From Cristatella mucedo (lineage: Eukaryota > Bryozoa > Phylactolaemata > Cristatellidae), in NCBI GenBank assembly GCA_009760855.2, contig WPIO01000100.1, forward strand, positions 952,501 through 1,016,500: a stretch of 64,000 nucleotides of DNA, in the 5' to 3' direction. The notes under the pieces are model-generated. The model saw only the letters and a list, made by a program, of their open reading frames with translations. It had not been told where the DNA came from and did not search any database. The translations under genes and the position numbers were made by a program. Numbering within the stretch: position 1 is the first letter of the stretch; every line of letters begins with the position of its first letter. Below, piece by piece: positions 1 through 13,215 of the stretch.

Positions 1-620
1 TCGGATTCGGTGATCCGACTTAGCTACAACGTTCTGCTACCTATTCATGCAGCGAGCCGGTCATGCCAACTGCAGCGGATTTTGCGAGCTGACGCCTGGA
101 GCTGTTGCCTTCTGCTGCTCAGTAGCCATAGTGATGTTGTGCGCAGGCAGTGGCCACGCCACACCTCCGTCACATTCGACACCGCCCTCACTGCCGTCGC
201 ATTCGACCATGCGCGTTAGCCGACCCTTGGGCCAGACGGCGAGTCGACCTTCCGCATGCTGTTTAAAGCGCCGCGTCACATCGCGCCCACCGCCTCAACG
301 ACAGAATGCCTCGCGAGCGCATGCCGCCCTGAGCGACAGTGAGCAGAGAAGCGGCCCGGGGTGGTCGGCCTACTCTCCTGGCCGTCATTTCTCTGCCGTC
401 CTTGTAGCTCTTGCTGGTGGGGGGCAAATAAATTCTCGTGCGTCAGCGCCGCCAATCTTACTCATCGCCCGTAATAGATACTCGGTACTTTCGGTGTGCT
501 GCATGTCAGTGATGCGTGTCGGGTACTGCCGGGCCGCCGATGTCGACGGCTCAGGCCGCGAGGCGGCACAGCGTCGTTTGGCCTCGAGACGGACGGACCT
601 GAGCGACGTGACTGTAGAGG
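1..620. other. CpG-rich stretch, no recognised gene
   Basis: This stretch is visibly rich in CG dinucleotides compared with the AT-richer sequence after 620. It has a 219-codon open frame at 47-706 on the plus strand, but the translation is low-complexity (Ser, Pro, Arg, Cys) and matches no family I know. CpG-rich, promoter-like sequence belonging to a gene to the left is the likeliest reading. I see no splice-bounded exon that I can defend. Confidence 0.3.
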
Positions 621-706
621 ATATGTACATGGATGAATGTACATGTATATACTATACGTATGCATATGGGATAGCTACGGTTTCCCTCTGTGGATTCCAA
701 GCCTAG

Positions 707-2000
707 AAAGCCGCCAAAATAGCACACCAGTCGCCCCCGTCAATTCGATCTTTTACCAATGCGTATTCTTTTCCGAGCTGCCCAAAGTGGATCAAGATCG
801 TGTATGCGAGCCAATTTTGAAAAGAAACCGATATCAAATAGACTTTAGCTCTTCATATAATACATTTAAAAGCTAATTTGCACTAAATAATATGGAAGAA
901 TGCGCTTGGAGGCATGCCCTACCGACTGTCCCATCGAATCAGGTCAAGCAGCAACTGAAGCCATCGTTTTGTAGGGATCAGTTAAGATAGAAAAATAAAA
1001 GTTTGGGAACTTACTAAGCGCATTCAGAATCGATCTCATTATACATATATGCGGATGCCACCTGTGGCATCAGCCACAAGTGGCAATCTTACGATGACAA
1101 TCCCTAATAACTAATTTTCCCATCCCTGCATCATATACAGCTTGCATCCAAACTTGTAGAACCTTGGTACATCGAGGTACACACTTGCTGCTAATTGAGG
1201 TACCAACACGTGGCTTCAAAACTCCTTCATTTAGGTCTAGCTGCCAATACCTGATGGATCAGCATGGCATTTCAATCGTCAGCTAAGCTTGTAAATACTG
1301 CAGTAGTTCATTACTATTTAGGTTAGAGAATCTTTGCTTTATATGTCATATAACATCCTTAAACTTAATGTGCTGACCTTAATTTTGAAATTTAATAATG
1401 ACCCATAAAGTATTGGCCGAGTAATGATTATGAAGATGTTCAACTGTCACAAGTGCGTATCTTAGCAAGCGCCAAAATTTACTCGATATACCAAATTTCA
1501 AAATGTTGAGACACAAGTCGTTTATGATGCAGAGATCGGTAAATTTTTTAATCGCTGATACATTGCTTCTGGTTTACTTTCGGGTTAGGTACGGCTTGCC
1601 TAATCTTTTTACAGGCTCGTCTTAGACATACAAGTTTTCAAAACTTCTGATTCCACTTCTAGCATGTTTATCTTTTGAAAGGTACCCAATACAGTTACTC
1701 AATGTTTGGACCAATCTTCTAGGTTTTTTCTCGACATTTATCCCTTAAGAGAGAACACTGTAGTAAATTTGTGATGTTTGGCGCTAGCTGTAGACAAATA
1801 GTAGATAGACTATTTAGGTATCAGACGCAGACCATGGAAGCTATATTCTTAAGAATGCCCACTGTTCGAAAAATCTGCACACCCTGCGGATCGACTTACA
1901 ATCTCTGATAAGTCAATTTTCTATGGACTGCAGACTATAAAAATTTTCCCAATGCCCATGATATGCATGAGTTAGCAATATTTGTAAAACATCAGACATA
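707..2000. other. no gene seen
   Basis: AT-rich intergenic or intronic sequence. I see no recognisable coding exon, RNA gene or repeat copy in it. Confidence 0.5.
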
Positions 2001-2160
2001 AATAAATAAGAAATAAATCCTAGCTGATTAAACAGCCTCTGTTTGTATAGCGACAGAAGAGCCTTTACGGCTATCACCACCGCTTGCAGCGGCGATACAG
2101 AATCGCCCACCCCAGTAATCGAACCCAAGCAACCGCCTTTCCTAGTGTGCCATCACGGCT
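2001..2160 (-). mobile_element. SINE S1 copy
   Basis: Reverse-oriented tRNA-derived SINE. Read on the minus strand it starts with GCCGTGATGGCACACTAGG and has a box-B-like GGGTTCGATTACTGG. A body about GGTGATAGCCGTAAAGGCTC follows, then AGGCTGTTTAATCAGCTAGG and a TTTATT-rich tail. The same modules recur at 23063-23232, 44357-44538, 52735-52915, 57630-57785 and 58350-58548, which defines the family within this window. Between box A and box B this copy is shorter than the one at 44357. Confidence 0.7.
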
Positions 2161-3734
2161 CACATGCTACCAACCTAGGTATTGTACCAGCTGAAAAATA
2201 TGTGAAATGGCCCTGCTGTTGTACTAACCGGCAATATCTGGCTACAGACATAGTCACCATTCTCGACAGATGTTATTTTCTAGTGCCGTCTGAGCATTGC
2301 GAAGTAAGACTTACTAGATGCATCTAATATCAAACTGTGTAACATATATCTCAATAACCGCTTAGAGCATTTTTTCAGCAATTATCAAAAGCTTGAAGCA
2401 TGTTAATTTTAGCATTCACAACCATAAGTTTGACATGGTCCGAAGATATTCTAAAATTCAATAATACGTTGGAAAGGTAAAGAATCGAAGTGCATTTTCT
2501 AGTAAAGAAGGAATTATAGAATTATTTAAAATTGCATCCTAGGTTTTAACTGTCTCCGTTCTCTAAATGCATGCACTAAATTAAACAACCATTTCATAAT
2601 TTCAGGGAACACAATATAACCCATGGAGGTCACCGTGGTTTTGGCTTCTCGTGTGTTTGCCAGAACTCCTAAAGAAGTGCTGGAGTGCTCTACGGCTCTT
2701 TTTTCATCGGGAAACTTGGTGAGCTGGTTTTTCGCTTTAACTGCACTGCCAACTTCTTGCATACTTTCTAACTAGATTTGACCTGTGTATGTGCAATTGC
2801 AAAACAAGAAGTAGCAAGCCTTGTACGTTCCCAAAATTAGTGCCCGACAGAGTTGTTCTAGATACGCATGTCTGGCACATCTAAAAAGTCTTGCTTCTCC
2901 GTCCTCTATTTGTGCTGCAAAAAAACCTTTGAAACCCGCATCTGTTTCCGCACCCACGTGAAACCACCAAAAAAATAATTGTGCATGTTTTCCACACGTA
3001 CTAGTCCAACCGAGGTGGTAGCATGCAAAATCTATTAAATTTACTGCTTTATCATATTTATGTTACCTCTGGTATAGTTTGTGGCTGTGATTTTAAACAA
3101 CTCAGCAAAGTTTCAAGTTTATTTTAATTCCCATAATGCGTAGACTTTTCTTTTCGGGCCAGCACTGAATTATGCTTAAATTTTAGTCTAGTGTACAGGC
3201 TCAGTTCAAGCGGCCATAGGGATATACTTGTGACTGACTAATATCTGTAGGCTAAGCGGTGCGTGTGCTGTTCTACACGTTTATGCTATGTGGTAGACCG
3301 TCAGTCAAGGCCGTCTGGCAGAGACCGCACGGCGAATTCTTAACGATATGCCCATGCAAATTGTGAATGGCCGCGAAACTTAACAAGAAAACGTTACGCG
3401 AAAATAGTTGTCGCCAAAGGACGACAACGCTTATGCCACCGGCAATGCAATAGAGTACGGAAAATGGAATGGTTACGTGGAAAAACGGGCAAAGAATAAC
3501 CAAGTCTAGATAGCGCTTTAGGCGATTAAGAAATCCCCACTGTTCGACAGGGCTCGACAGAGCTCGACAACGTTGCCCAAACGCGACGCAACATAGAGCT
3601 AATAGTAGTACAGAGATCACGAAAAGTGCTTAAACGTCCGGTACCCGTGAATCCTGGCGAAGGATTTGCACAACTCTAAGTCACGAGAAAAGCTATCGGT
3701 AAGGTCCAGAATGAGTCAAGTTTACTAATAATCT
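2161..3734. other. no gene supported
   Basis: Mostly AT-rich unannotated sequence. A 115-codon minus-strand frame at 3273-3620 starts with a hydrophobic, signal-peptide-like stretch and has further hydrophobic segments, but it resembles no family and has no splice or homology support. A short internal repeat of the unit GCTCGACAG lies near 3540-3572. Confidence 0.4.
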
Positions 3735-5020
3735 GCTGCCTTCGACTCCATTGATCACGATGTTCTGCTTGAACGATTAAGAGCAACGATCGGTCGGGCA
3801 GATGCAGCACTGGTGTGGTTTAAATCGTACTTGTCTAATCGTGTTCAATCCGTGTCGTGTGGGGGTCAGGTCTCACACACGAGACGTGTCACCTGTAGAG
3901 TCCCTAAGCCGTCCGTCCTCGGTCCCTTGTTGTTCTCCATTTATACACAAACTCTGGGAAAAGTGATTAAGGCCCTTGGAATAGGATATCACTTGTATGC
4001 TGCCGATACTCAGTTGTATTTGTCATTCAAACCGTCGGAATCTGCTGCAGCAACTGAGAAACTGAATGCTGGCCTTGCCGACATTCGATCCTGGATGTCG
4101 GATAACTTCCTGAAATTAAATAAGGATATAACCGAACTGCTGCTCATAGAACACCCTAAGTGTGTGGCTGGATTAAAAGGCTTTGCTCTTCTAATTGGTG
4201 ATACTATTGTGCGACCATCACCACGAGCTCGAAATTTAGGTGTCGTTTTCGACAGTTGCCTCAATTTTAAAAGCTTCATTCAGAAAACTGCTTCTACAGC
4301 CATCGCGTCCGATCCCTATCCAAGATCAGGAGCTGTCTCGCACAGTTGCTTGTAAAAATTTAACTAGCTCCTTAGTTCTGTCTCGGCTTGATTATTGTAA
4401 CTCCCTTCTGGCTGGGCTACCAAAGAAAGCTATTAGACTACTGCAACTGACTATGAATATGGCTTCAAGGCTAGTCTTTAAGTCCCAGAGGTTTGAGCAG
4501 GTATCTCCTTTTCTAAAAGAGCTAGGATGGATTCCGGTTGAGCAACGGATACAAAGCAAAGTTCTTACGCTGACCCACAAGGCCCGCCACGGCTTGGCTC
4601 CTTCGGACCTAGCTGAACTGCTGTGTCAGTTTCAGCCTGTTCGCGCCCTCAGGTCCTGTGTGGCAAATAAATTAGCTGTTCCATTCCTCCGCTTAAAGAC
4701 CGTTGGCGACAGAAGCTTCAGCTCTGCAGGTCCTAGACTGTGGAACTCGCTTCCACAATTCTTACGCAACGACAACTACTCTCCTACTGCTGACTATGGC
4801 TAATCCTTTTCAGCGATCCTGAGATGCTACTTCCATGCTACTCACTGCCTCAACTGCTCTCCTGATTCTGCTATGCTTCCCACTTTCTCTTTGTTTCGCG
4901 AGACGAAGTCTGTTGGCTACCGAATGCGTACCGAAAGCCACTTAGGCTGTGAGTGGGCTTACAAAACTTTACTGCGTAACACCCACATGGTCTTTATGAC
5001 TTTGTGGAGTTACAAACGGA
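3735..5020 (+). mobile_element. LINE family B, reverse transcriptase part
   Basis: A 5'-truncated CR1/L2-group LINE. The translation runs through the RT fingers and palm (DSIDHDVLLERL, then WFKSYLSNRVQSV). The catalytic-box region reads YAADTQLYLSF, where the second box residue is Ala instead of the usual Asp. The thumb and C-terminal part follow (LSRLDYCNSLLAGLP, then GPRLWNSLPQ). A frame break near 4330 separates frames 3813-4355 and 4240-4803, so the copy is dead. The 3' UTR ends in ACAAACGGAGATAC and runs straight into the CA microsatellite. The same C-terminal block recurs at 38790-41420, 48313-48610 and, inverted, at 20350-20785. Confidence 0.8.
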
Positions 5021-5023
5021 GAT

Positions 5024-5179
<156 letters not shown>

Positions 5180-5344
5180 TAGGACTGTGGCTGTTAATCC
5201 TGCCAGATCTTGTGTAGTACTTAACAAATCCCACAATCCCACAACGAGCCTGATTACTGGCCAATAGAATTCACAAGGACCGATTCGATGATATTTTGAC
5301 TGAATTGATTCCATAGCTAGCTACAGACCAGACAGCTGTTAATC

Positions 5345-8300
5345 TGGATAATAATATTGATAATATTATATTGTCATAGAGACGTCAGAGGACATTATCT
5401 CTTTTTAAGCACTAGGTATATGCGTTAGAGAACGAACAATTGATTGATTAATGGTAAATTGCAGAGTGTCAATAAGTCTAACTTGGTTAGACGTAACATG
5501 CACACGGTTGACATGCAATTATTGTTAGTGGCAGCTTGTTCAGCATCAGCACGCAAAGGACGAATCACAAAAAACTCAGTAAATGCTATGATAAATAGGT
5601 GCGATTTGGTTTCTTCCGAAATGTCGTCAAGTAAGGGGATGTCGTGAGGGCAGTTGGGAGTGAGCCCAAGGCTTTGAGAGCATATTAACTAAAGGCATGG
5701 TCTCAAAAGGATTTGAGTTTCGTGCTAGATACACCTTAATGATTTGAGTCAGAAAAGAATGATTTGAGTCAGGCAAAGCATCGTACCACTCGCTTTTCGG
5801 AATCCAACAGTCTAGAAATACCTCGTACAAACCTTAAATCCTTTGGAGACCGTGCATTTAGCTCGTATGCTCCCACAGCCTGGAACTCCCTCCCGACCTG
5901 CATCAGAACATCCCCTGACCTGACCACATTTAAAAGAAACTTAAAAACATACCTATTTAGGACAGCATTTAGTGGGTCCTTGTGATTCGTCCTCGATGTG
6001 CTTATGCGTGCTGACACTGTTCATGCTGCCACTAACCACATTTGCATGCTGACCCAGTGCATGTAACCTCTAACCATGTTATTCATTTTGTTTGTTTTTC
6101 AAGCATGATTTTACTTACTATTCTATTGCGTATCACTTTGCAGCAAATGTAAAGCGCCTAGAAAGAGATTAAGTTCTCTGAGGGCGCTTTATCAAGTGCA
6201 ATATTATTATTGTTATTATTATAGAAAAGTGGGTGGTAGATACCTTGCCTGGTATGTGAGTAGTTCTGAAAGGTAGACTGGATTCAGATAATGAGGCTAC
6301 CTAAAAGTGAGTGACAGAATCTAGATGTCGATAGGTTGCTTGATAGGGAGCCGGCGCAGTTCGGCTAGAAGTGGTGAGATGTGACAACTGCTAATCTCAC
6401 GCCAGAAAATCCTAGCTGCAGAGTTTTTCATTAGCTCCGTACGCCTGATTCCACAGGCTGGTCGACAATTAAAGTCGAGATGGAATTTCCCAAATGCGTT
6501 GATCAATTTGGATTTAGAATCCTTGTCTAAGCAAACCTGAATTCTAGTAATGTTATGTAGCTCCAAGCATGCAGACTTGGCTGTGGAATTTTTTTGCTCG
6601 TCAGGTGAAAGGCAGCTATATTTTGGGTGGATTCACTAACCATTCGATGGTGCTTCCTTTGCAGCAGTTGTGAAGTGCCTAAAACGAGATTGAGTTCTCC
6701 GAGGTCCCTATGTCAAATGCATTATTCTTATTATTGCTATTAGGCAAGAGAAGATATGCTGGCGGCAGAGCCAGTTTTGAGCATCCAGTTTTCCCATTTC
6801 GGAGTGGCGTTTAGTTTGCTATAACAAGCGAGTAGCTGTCTGAAATTTACCCATCGGCGAGTGTCATAATAAATGCAGCAACGGAGTTGAGAAAATTAGA
6901 CTACAAAACGGCTAGAATGAAGTAAAGCAATGGTACAACTGATTTTCATCTGCATAGAATTGAAAGCCTAGATTTCGCTTGGCGATCGAATTCGCAAGAG
7001 GTATAGACCGCAAAAAACCGGCCCAGCATAGAGTTCTATGATAGCTCGTACATCAGTGGTTCTGCAGAATAGCTGTTTTCATTCAGATCAGCTGCCGAAA
7101 GATCAAAAAAACAAGCAGAGGTGCTCCACCTAAAACTGCATTGCTAAGAATGTCGTTATACACTCAAAGCAATCTTGACCCTCTGTGGAGTGAGTAGCTC
7201 CAAAACCAGATTGAAACTTACTAGCTAGTTTTGAATTTCTAAAATGTGAGCTCAGCTGGTCTGCCATGACTCGTTCTAGAGTCTTTGATAAGAATGGTAG
7301 AAGAGAGACTGGGCGGAATTTGCTCAAGTTCTCTTGGTCTAGAGCTGTTTTCTTGAGTAGTAGCCTGACTAGAGCCTTTTTAGGAAGGTGCACGGACATG
7401 ACCTGAGGCTACTGACACATTTAAAATACTAGTTATGCATGGCAGCAGCAGATCTATGCATTGTACAAGTAGGATAGTGGGAATAGTGTCTAGAGGACTG
7501 TAGTCTTCTTTGACAGGGGACACATTTCTGTACGAGATAGCTCGAGGCCTTCTTGAATGGAGACACATAGCTGCACGGAATTGAGGGATATGAGTCATGT
7601 AAGGTTTTTATTGAGGGACGTGACTCCAGAGGGGATGTTGCTACTTTAGAGATTAACCGCCTGATCTTGTCTATCTTGTTGACAGAGAAGATAGAGAAGC
7701 GATAAGCTAGATCATCACACGGATCATCACCAGGTAAAGAGTTAACCTGGGAGCGGTTAAGGGGATGGTTTCTCGCAGACGTCAGCATTTTTGGACTGCG
7801 CTTCTATGGTTCGTCGATATTTTTATAGTAGCTAGACTTGGCTATCGCCAGGATCAACTGGTAAGATCTACAGCTGTCTTGGTACACCTGACGATGGACA
7901 GTCAGTCCTGATCTGTTCTATGCTTTCTCAAGCTTGCGCTTAGTAGACCTAGCCACTTTAATGCCTGCTGTAAACCATAAGCAGTCTTGGCAAGGGCTCA
8001 CATTGAGCAGGCGCCAACTCATCACAGTAATAGGTACCAGCTCGTTAAGAACGTCAGCAAGTGTCGTGTTGTAGCATGCTATCTATGATGACACCTCGGA
8101 GGGGGGATTGAGCAGCAGGGCGAAGACGATATTATCGCGCGGACATCTTCGATTTCAAGGGTCTTTAGGTTTTGCTATTCGCAGATGATTTTGGAAGAGA
8201 AGATGGTCATACAATGTGAATTTAATTATATCTGCATGCCGTCAAATGAAAAGAATTCGTTAGCAATTGGGGATAACAGCATACACTTGTGCGCGAATAT

Positions 8301-9450
8301 TTGATCGAGCGTGAGACCCCGGTTGTGAGTGGGATCACGCGCATTGGTCACTAAAGGAAATGAATGAGTCAGTGCACACATTCTGGTACTTAAGGCGTCA
8401 GTTTACTTGTCGAAATTAATTTAACAGACACCATAACGAGAAAAGATTGACTTTTGAACGCAGAACCAAAATGAGAAGAACAATCTGAGATATAAGTGGA
8501 GTTTGCACCTAGGGGCGAGAGATTATTGCCAATGTTTTGAGCTTTTTGTTGGAGGGATTAAAAGTAAGAGGTTCAGAAGATTGCTTCAAGTGAACTGCAA
8601 ACAGCTTGAAATTGAGGGAGAAAATTGCGACAATGGTAATTCCACCACCAGTTTTGATTGATCTATGGGTATGAAGGAAGGAAAAGCCTGTCGGAGTAGT
8701 GTCGGTTAATTAGTCGATTAGTATATTATTGGTCGGAAAATCAGTCGATTTCAGCTAGGTCTCTGTCAAGGCGAGCGGGTCAAGATTGCCCTCAATAATC
8801 ATATCGTCTATTATTGGAGTTGATTTGCACATAAAGTAAACATTCCAAAGTTAAGCGTTAAAATAGACCACCCGAGTTATAATCGGCCTGACGACCGCTA
8901 AGTTAGGGTATGATTCAAAGCAGCGCTTGCGGGCTATCGTGCAGGATGCCTGAAGACAGATTGCTATAGATGCCAAACAAGCAGCGCTTCCGGCCACACG
9001 GGATCCGGCCACGGCCACGGCAATGGCATAAGGTGGGCCTTCTCTTGGAAATTTCCAATTCACGGACCCTGGAAACAGCAACCGCAGCAAGAAATGCATG
9101 CATTTCGATGATAGCGAAATGATATCTGGAACGCATTAGCTTAATTAAACTTAATAGGGAGCATAACTAACAGACGGCGAAGCTAGAGCCACAGCCTTAG
9201 AGGCGTGCTGAGCCTCGGCATGTGTGGACACTGTTTGAAGCGGAAAGCGTTAAGCAGTGCATAGGCACGTAATTTATTACTCATAACAAAGTTCAAAACA
9301 AATAGATATACTTTAAAAAGGCCTGACTTGTACCGGTTTCCGTATAGGAGGTTCGCAAGAACTTCGATTTTCAGAAGAGATTTATGCAACGGACCAGAAA
9401 ACATGGTAGTACTTGGTGTCGGAAGGCGATAATGTTGATCGCATGGAGAA
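5345..9450 (-). mobile_element. old LINE family A copy, interrupted
   Basis: A degraded, nearly full-length family A LINE on the minus strand. Its 3' end is at the left: a TAA-like tail and decayed hairpin at 5345-5410, then 3' UTR and C-terminal coding sequence to 5757. It resumes after a young insertion at 6223. RT pieces are readable at 6321-6566 (C-terminal) and 7130-7399 (KKTALDQENLSKFRPVSLLP, then LSKTLERVMADQL). Endonuclease-region remnants reach about 8870. A 5' UTR block at 8870-9450 is homologous to 18430-18944. Many stops and frame breaks show it is ancient. Confidence 0.75.
5758..6222 (+). mobile_element. young LINE family A insertion, 5' truncated
   Basis: C-terminal coding end (LKSFGDRAFSSYAPTAWNSL) and 3' UTR of family A, ending in the hairpin AAGCGCCTAGAAAGAGATTA and an ATT/TTATT tail. 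It is inserted in the old minus-strand copy. The 7-base AGAAAAG at 5751-5757 is repeated at 6223-6229 as a target-site duplication. The first 15 bases of the insert (5758-5772) repeat the flank at 5738-5752, which suggests template switching during integration. It is nearly identical to the copies at 27344 and 46115. Confidence 0.85.
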
Positions 9451-10159
9451 CTTTTGGCCGGTCGAGAGTTTAATTTAACAAATATCGTCAATAATACTTA
9501 TAAACACAGAAACATATATTATTAAGTATAAATATAAATACAAATATATGTCTAGCGACACGTCTTCGAGGAATCAAACTCGGTTGGTGTTGCAAGGCAC
9601 CTTCTCGCTATCTTCTAGTTTCCTGCCACCGACCTCGCTCTGGAATTTCATGAGTGCAAATTCGGTGTCATCTTTAATCGTGACGTCTTATACGGTAGCT
9701 ACCACCCGTGGTCATGACCCTCAGCTTAAGCCCGAATTTGAAACTCGCGCGAGCATTTCGTTCACGCACAGCTGCTAAGCCTTGTTCCGACTCACTGTTT
9801 ACGAATTCGTGAAGTAGGCATCATTTTTTGCGAATCCGTGGTGGTTCGGACAGCTGAATGTTTGTGCAAACAATTTTTTAAGCAGTGGAACTTTACAGTC
9901 ACTTTTTGCACCGTTATAATTCTGCGAATCATTTGCAGTTGAGGTATTGAAGGAATTAAAATGAAGAATCCGTGTCAAAGCAAAAAACTTATCTTGACAA
10001 TTATTTTCTTAAGGAAGAAATCAAAAAGCTCGAAGGTCAAGTGCGACGGCAGCTCGGATTCTCCCAACTTTACGAAGCTGACAAACAAGTCACTGACAAA
10101 GCTATTTTAAACTTACTGAAGGGTGGGTGTTTTAATCTCTAGCCCCTCTTTGTGCAGGC
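9451..10159. other. no gene supported
   Basis: A 76-codon plus frame at 9548-9778 is Ser/Thr-rich with no recognised domain. Otherwise this is AT-rich spacer between two LINE copies. I see no exon here. Confidence 0.4.
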
Positions 10160-12440
10160 TAGATTAATAATAATACCTTTGATATACCACCCTCAGAGAA
10201 CTCAATCTCTGACAAGGCACTTTACATTATTGTAAAAAAGTGCAGTCTAATGGTTAGTAATAGCATGCTCAATGACAACTAGTATAAAATAGTTAGGAGT
10301 GACATTCACGGCGGCAGCATGCAATTATGGTTAGTGGCAGCATGCATACTGTAAACCCAAACCAGCAAACAAAAGATGAATCACAGGAACCCACTAAATG
10401 CTGCCATAAATAGCTGCGTTTTTAGTTTTTTTTTAAATGTGGTCAAGTCAGTAGATGTCCTGACGCAAGTCGGGACTGAGTTCCAGGCTTTGGGAGCGTA
10501 CGAACTAACTGCACACTCTCCGAAGGATTTGAGGTTTTTAGAAAGTATAGGTAAACAGTTTGATCCAGAAAAGTGGGTGGAGCGATGCTTAGCTTGGTGG
10601 GGTGTAGATCTGATAGGTAGGCTGAAGCCAAAGAATGAAAGGACCTGAAAGTGAAGGAAAAAACCTTGAAATGCATGCATTTCTTGACTGGGAGCCAGTG
10701 CAGGTCGGCGAAAAGTGGTGTGATGTGGCAACTGCGACGCTCGCGACAGACAAGCCTGGCTGCAGAGCTTTGCACCAGCTTTAAGCGCCTGCTTGCAAAG
10801 GCTTGTAGACCAGAAAGCAATGAGTTACAGAAGTCGAGACGGAATGTGAAAAATGCATGGACCAATTTAGATTTGGTATCCCAGTCTAAAAAAGCCCGAA
10901 TTTTAGCAAAGTGATGTGGCTGAAAGTAAGGCAGACTTGACTGTGGAGCCGATTTGCTCGTGTAATGAGAGGTCACTTTGGAACAGGACCCCTAGATTTC
11001 GCGCAGATTCAACAGGAGATATGCCGGCAGAGCTGATTGTGAGCGTTACCCTGTCCTATTTCTGAATCACACTTGATTTGCCCATAACTGTTTAATTAGG
11101 TTATCATCATTAAATTTAACAATGTCTGCTGCCAGCCATGTGCAGATGGCATCAATACACGCAGCAATGGAGCTGAGCGAGTTCGACGAGCTGGAGGGCC
11201 GGGAGGGAGAAAAGAAGAGCTACTACTGAGTGTCGTCCGCATAGAAGTGAAAGCCTAGTTGTGCTTGGCAATCACGTCGGCAAGAGGGAGAGTATAAATC
11301 ATGAAAATAATGGTACCGAGAACAAAGTCCTGAGGTACCGCGTACTTTAGGGGCTCTTTGGATGATCTTTGTCCATTCACGTGATTACTCTGGAGTCTCC
11401 CAATGAGATAGGACCTGAGCCATTGCTGTGCATTGCCAGCGATTCCCAGGCGAAATGAGAGGCGCTCAAGAAGTACTTGGGGATTGATAGTATCAAAAGC
11501 TGCCCAAAGATTGAGAAAAGTAAGCAGAGACACTCTACCTAAGTCTGCATTCTAGGTGGTTTGTTAACATCAACCTAACGCTAGAATGGTGACTGGGCGG
11601 AAGCTGCTCAAGTTCTCTCGGTCTAGGGTTGCTTTCTTGAGTAGTGGTCCGACTACAGCCTTTGAGAAAGGTGCAGGGACATGACCTGAGACTAATGGCA
11701 TGTTTATGATAAAATTCATACGATTCAGTAGCAGCATCACACATCGTAGAAGTAGGACAGAGGGAGTAGGGTCTAGATGACTAGCAGTCTTCTTTGATTG
11801 AGATATTAACTTCAGGACGAGGTCACTCGTGGCTTCTTGAATGTAGACATTGAGGTACTGCACGGAATTGTGGGAAGATACACCAGAGATAATGCCGCCA
11901 CCCTCCGAATAGACACCCGGATCTTGTCTGTCTTTTTCGCACACGGAAGCCATGGAAGCGATCAGTTCGATCGTCGCATTGATCACTAGGTAAGGACCTA
12001 ATCTGGAAGCGGCTAAGGCTGATTGGCTGATTGTAGACACCAGGTTATTTTGATTGTGCATTGCGATTCAACAATTTTTTGTAGAAGCTTGACCTGGCCT
12101 TTGCTGTTATTGACTTTTGTAAGATCTACAGTAGTTCTTGTATGCCTGTTGATGGACAGTCAGTCCTGATCTTGTGTATGCTTATTTAGGCTTGAGCTGG
12201 TTTCAGCGGTTGCTACACGCTTAGTAGACCAAGCTAGTTTAATGGCTGTGGTAAATCACAGGCGGTCTGGGCGAGGGCGCACAGTGCGCTCAGTCAGAAG
12301 TGCTAACTCGTCGAGTATGTCAGCTAGTGTCGCGTTGTAGCAAACTACCATTGATGACAGGTCGAAAGAGGGACTGAGCAGCAGGGGTGGAGCAGATACT
12401 CTCGCACGGACCGCATCGATGTAGAGTGTCTCCCAAGGTC
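10160..12440 (-). mobile_element. LINE family A, 5' truncated
   Basis: Minus-strand copy starting at its 3' tail (TAATAATAATACC) with a slightly decayed hairpin at 10180-10225. Readable pieces are the C-terminal domain (10381-10976), the RT active-site region (11255-11533, with LLTFLNLWAAFDTINPQVLL) and the RT N-terminal region (11570-12061, with LKKATLDRENLSSFRPV). It ends inside the endonuclease-to-RT linker near 12440. Several frame breaks are present. Confidence 0.8.
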
Positions 12441-12904
12441 ACTTCCATTTTTTACATTGGGGAGGAGCAGCACGTTCAGCGTACGTGCTTACTAGGTACA
12501 CTGAAGTAAGGTTGACTGTGAGTAGGACTTGTGAAATGAAATGGACCTCGAGGCATCGGTGGCCCGGTGGCCTGGTGGTCCAGCGTATTTTCGAGACTCC
12601 AAAGGATGACTGCGTTTAGTTAACGCCAACCGACACAGCAGTATCTCACTGATATGCGACGGAAGCCATTGCTAAGTGCTGCCAGTGTTGCTGAGGTGAG
12701 ATGGAAGGCGCTCGAGAAGGACTCTGCGATCAGTTTTATCTGGCTGAAACGTTGAAAGCTTTTATCTGCTGAAACGTCCAGCAAAAAAGCAGCAAGACAC
12801 TGTCTGAGTATTCATGCACGAGAGGCTCGTTATACGCCCGGATGAAGCAATGCTGACTCAGCTGAGCGCTTTGGTCGGAGACCCGGAAACCGGAACGTAC
12901 TAGC
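12441..12904. other. unassigned, weak LINE and tRNA-like relics
   Basis: No gene seen. The stretch GGTGGCCTGGTGGTCCAGCG near 12570 looks like a decayed tRNA-type box A, and 12660-12760 has weak similarity to LINE RT on the minus strand. Neither is strong enough to annotate as a copy. Confidence 0.3.
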
Positions 12905-13205
12905 TCCGCTTGAATTGTTTCTTACGCAATGCCACCTGCTTCACCTGCTGCTGCTGCATGTGGTACATTCTTTCCAGCTACCCTGAGCTGCTATCTTTCA
13001 TGCTACTCACTGCCTCCACCGCCCTCCTGACTCAGCTATACTTCTCACTTTCTCTTTGCAGCGTGAGATTAGGTCTTCTGGCTGCCGCATGCGTTCCGAA
13101 AGCCGCTTAAGCTAAAAGTGACCTATAGAAAACAGTCCTGCGTAACACGTGCATAGCCTTTGTGGTTTTGTGTGGAGCTACAGACGGGGATACGTTATAT
13201 TGATG
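12905..13205 (+). mobile_element. LINE family B 3' fragment
   Basis: Matches the end of family B: the TTGAATTGTTTCTTACGCAA region, a CAACTGCTC-like tract, then the 3' UTR with TGAGATTAGGTCTTCTGGCT and CAGACGGGGATACGTTA. It is diverged from the copy at 4800-5020 but collinear with it. Confidence 0.65.
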
Positions 13206-13215
13206 ACAGAGTTTA

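Noticed and set aside
47-706. 219-codon open frame
   Set aside because: Low-complexity translation of CpG-rich DNA, no domain, competing frames on both strands.
3273-3620. 115-codon frame with a signal-peptide-like start
   Set aside because: No family resemblance, no splice context, and it overlaps a GCTCGACAG repeat. Probably chance.
10376-10648. Open frames antisense to LINE A C-terminal domains (repeated at 15488, 27549, 46317 and 55547)
   Set aside because: The same antisense shadow recurs at each LINE A copy because the coding sense strand is open. They are not independent genes.
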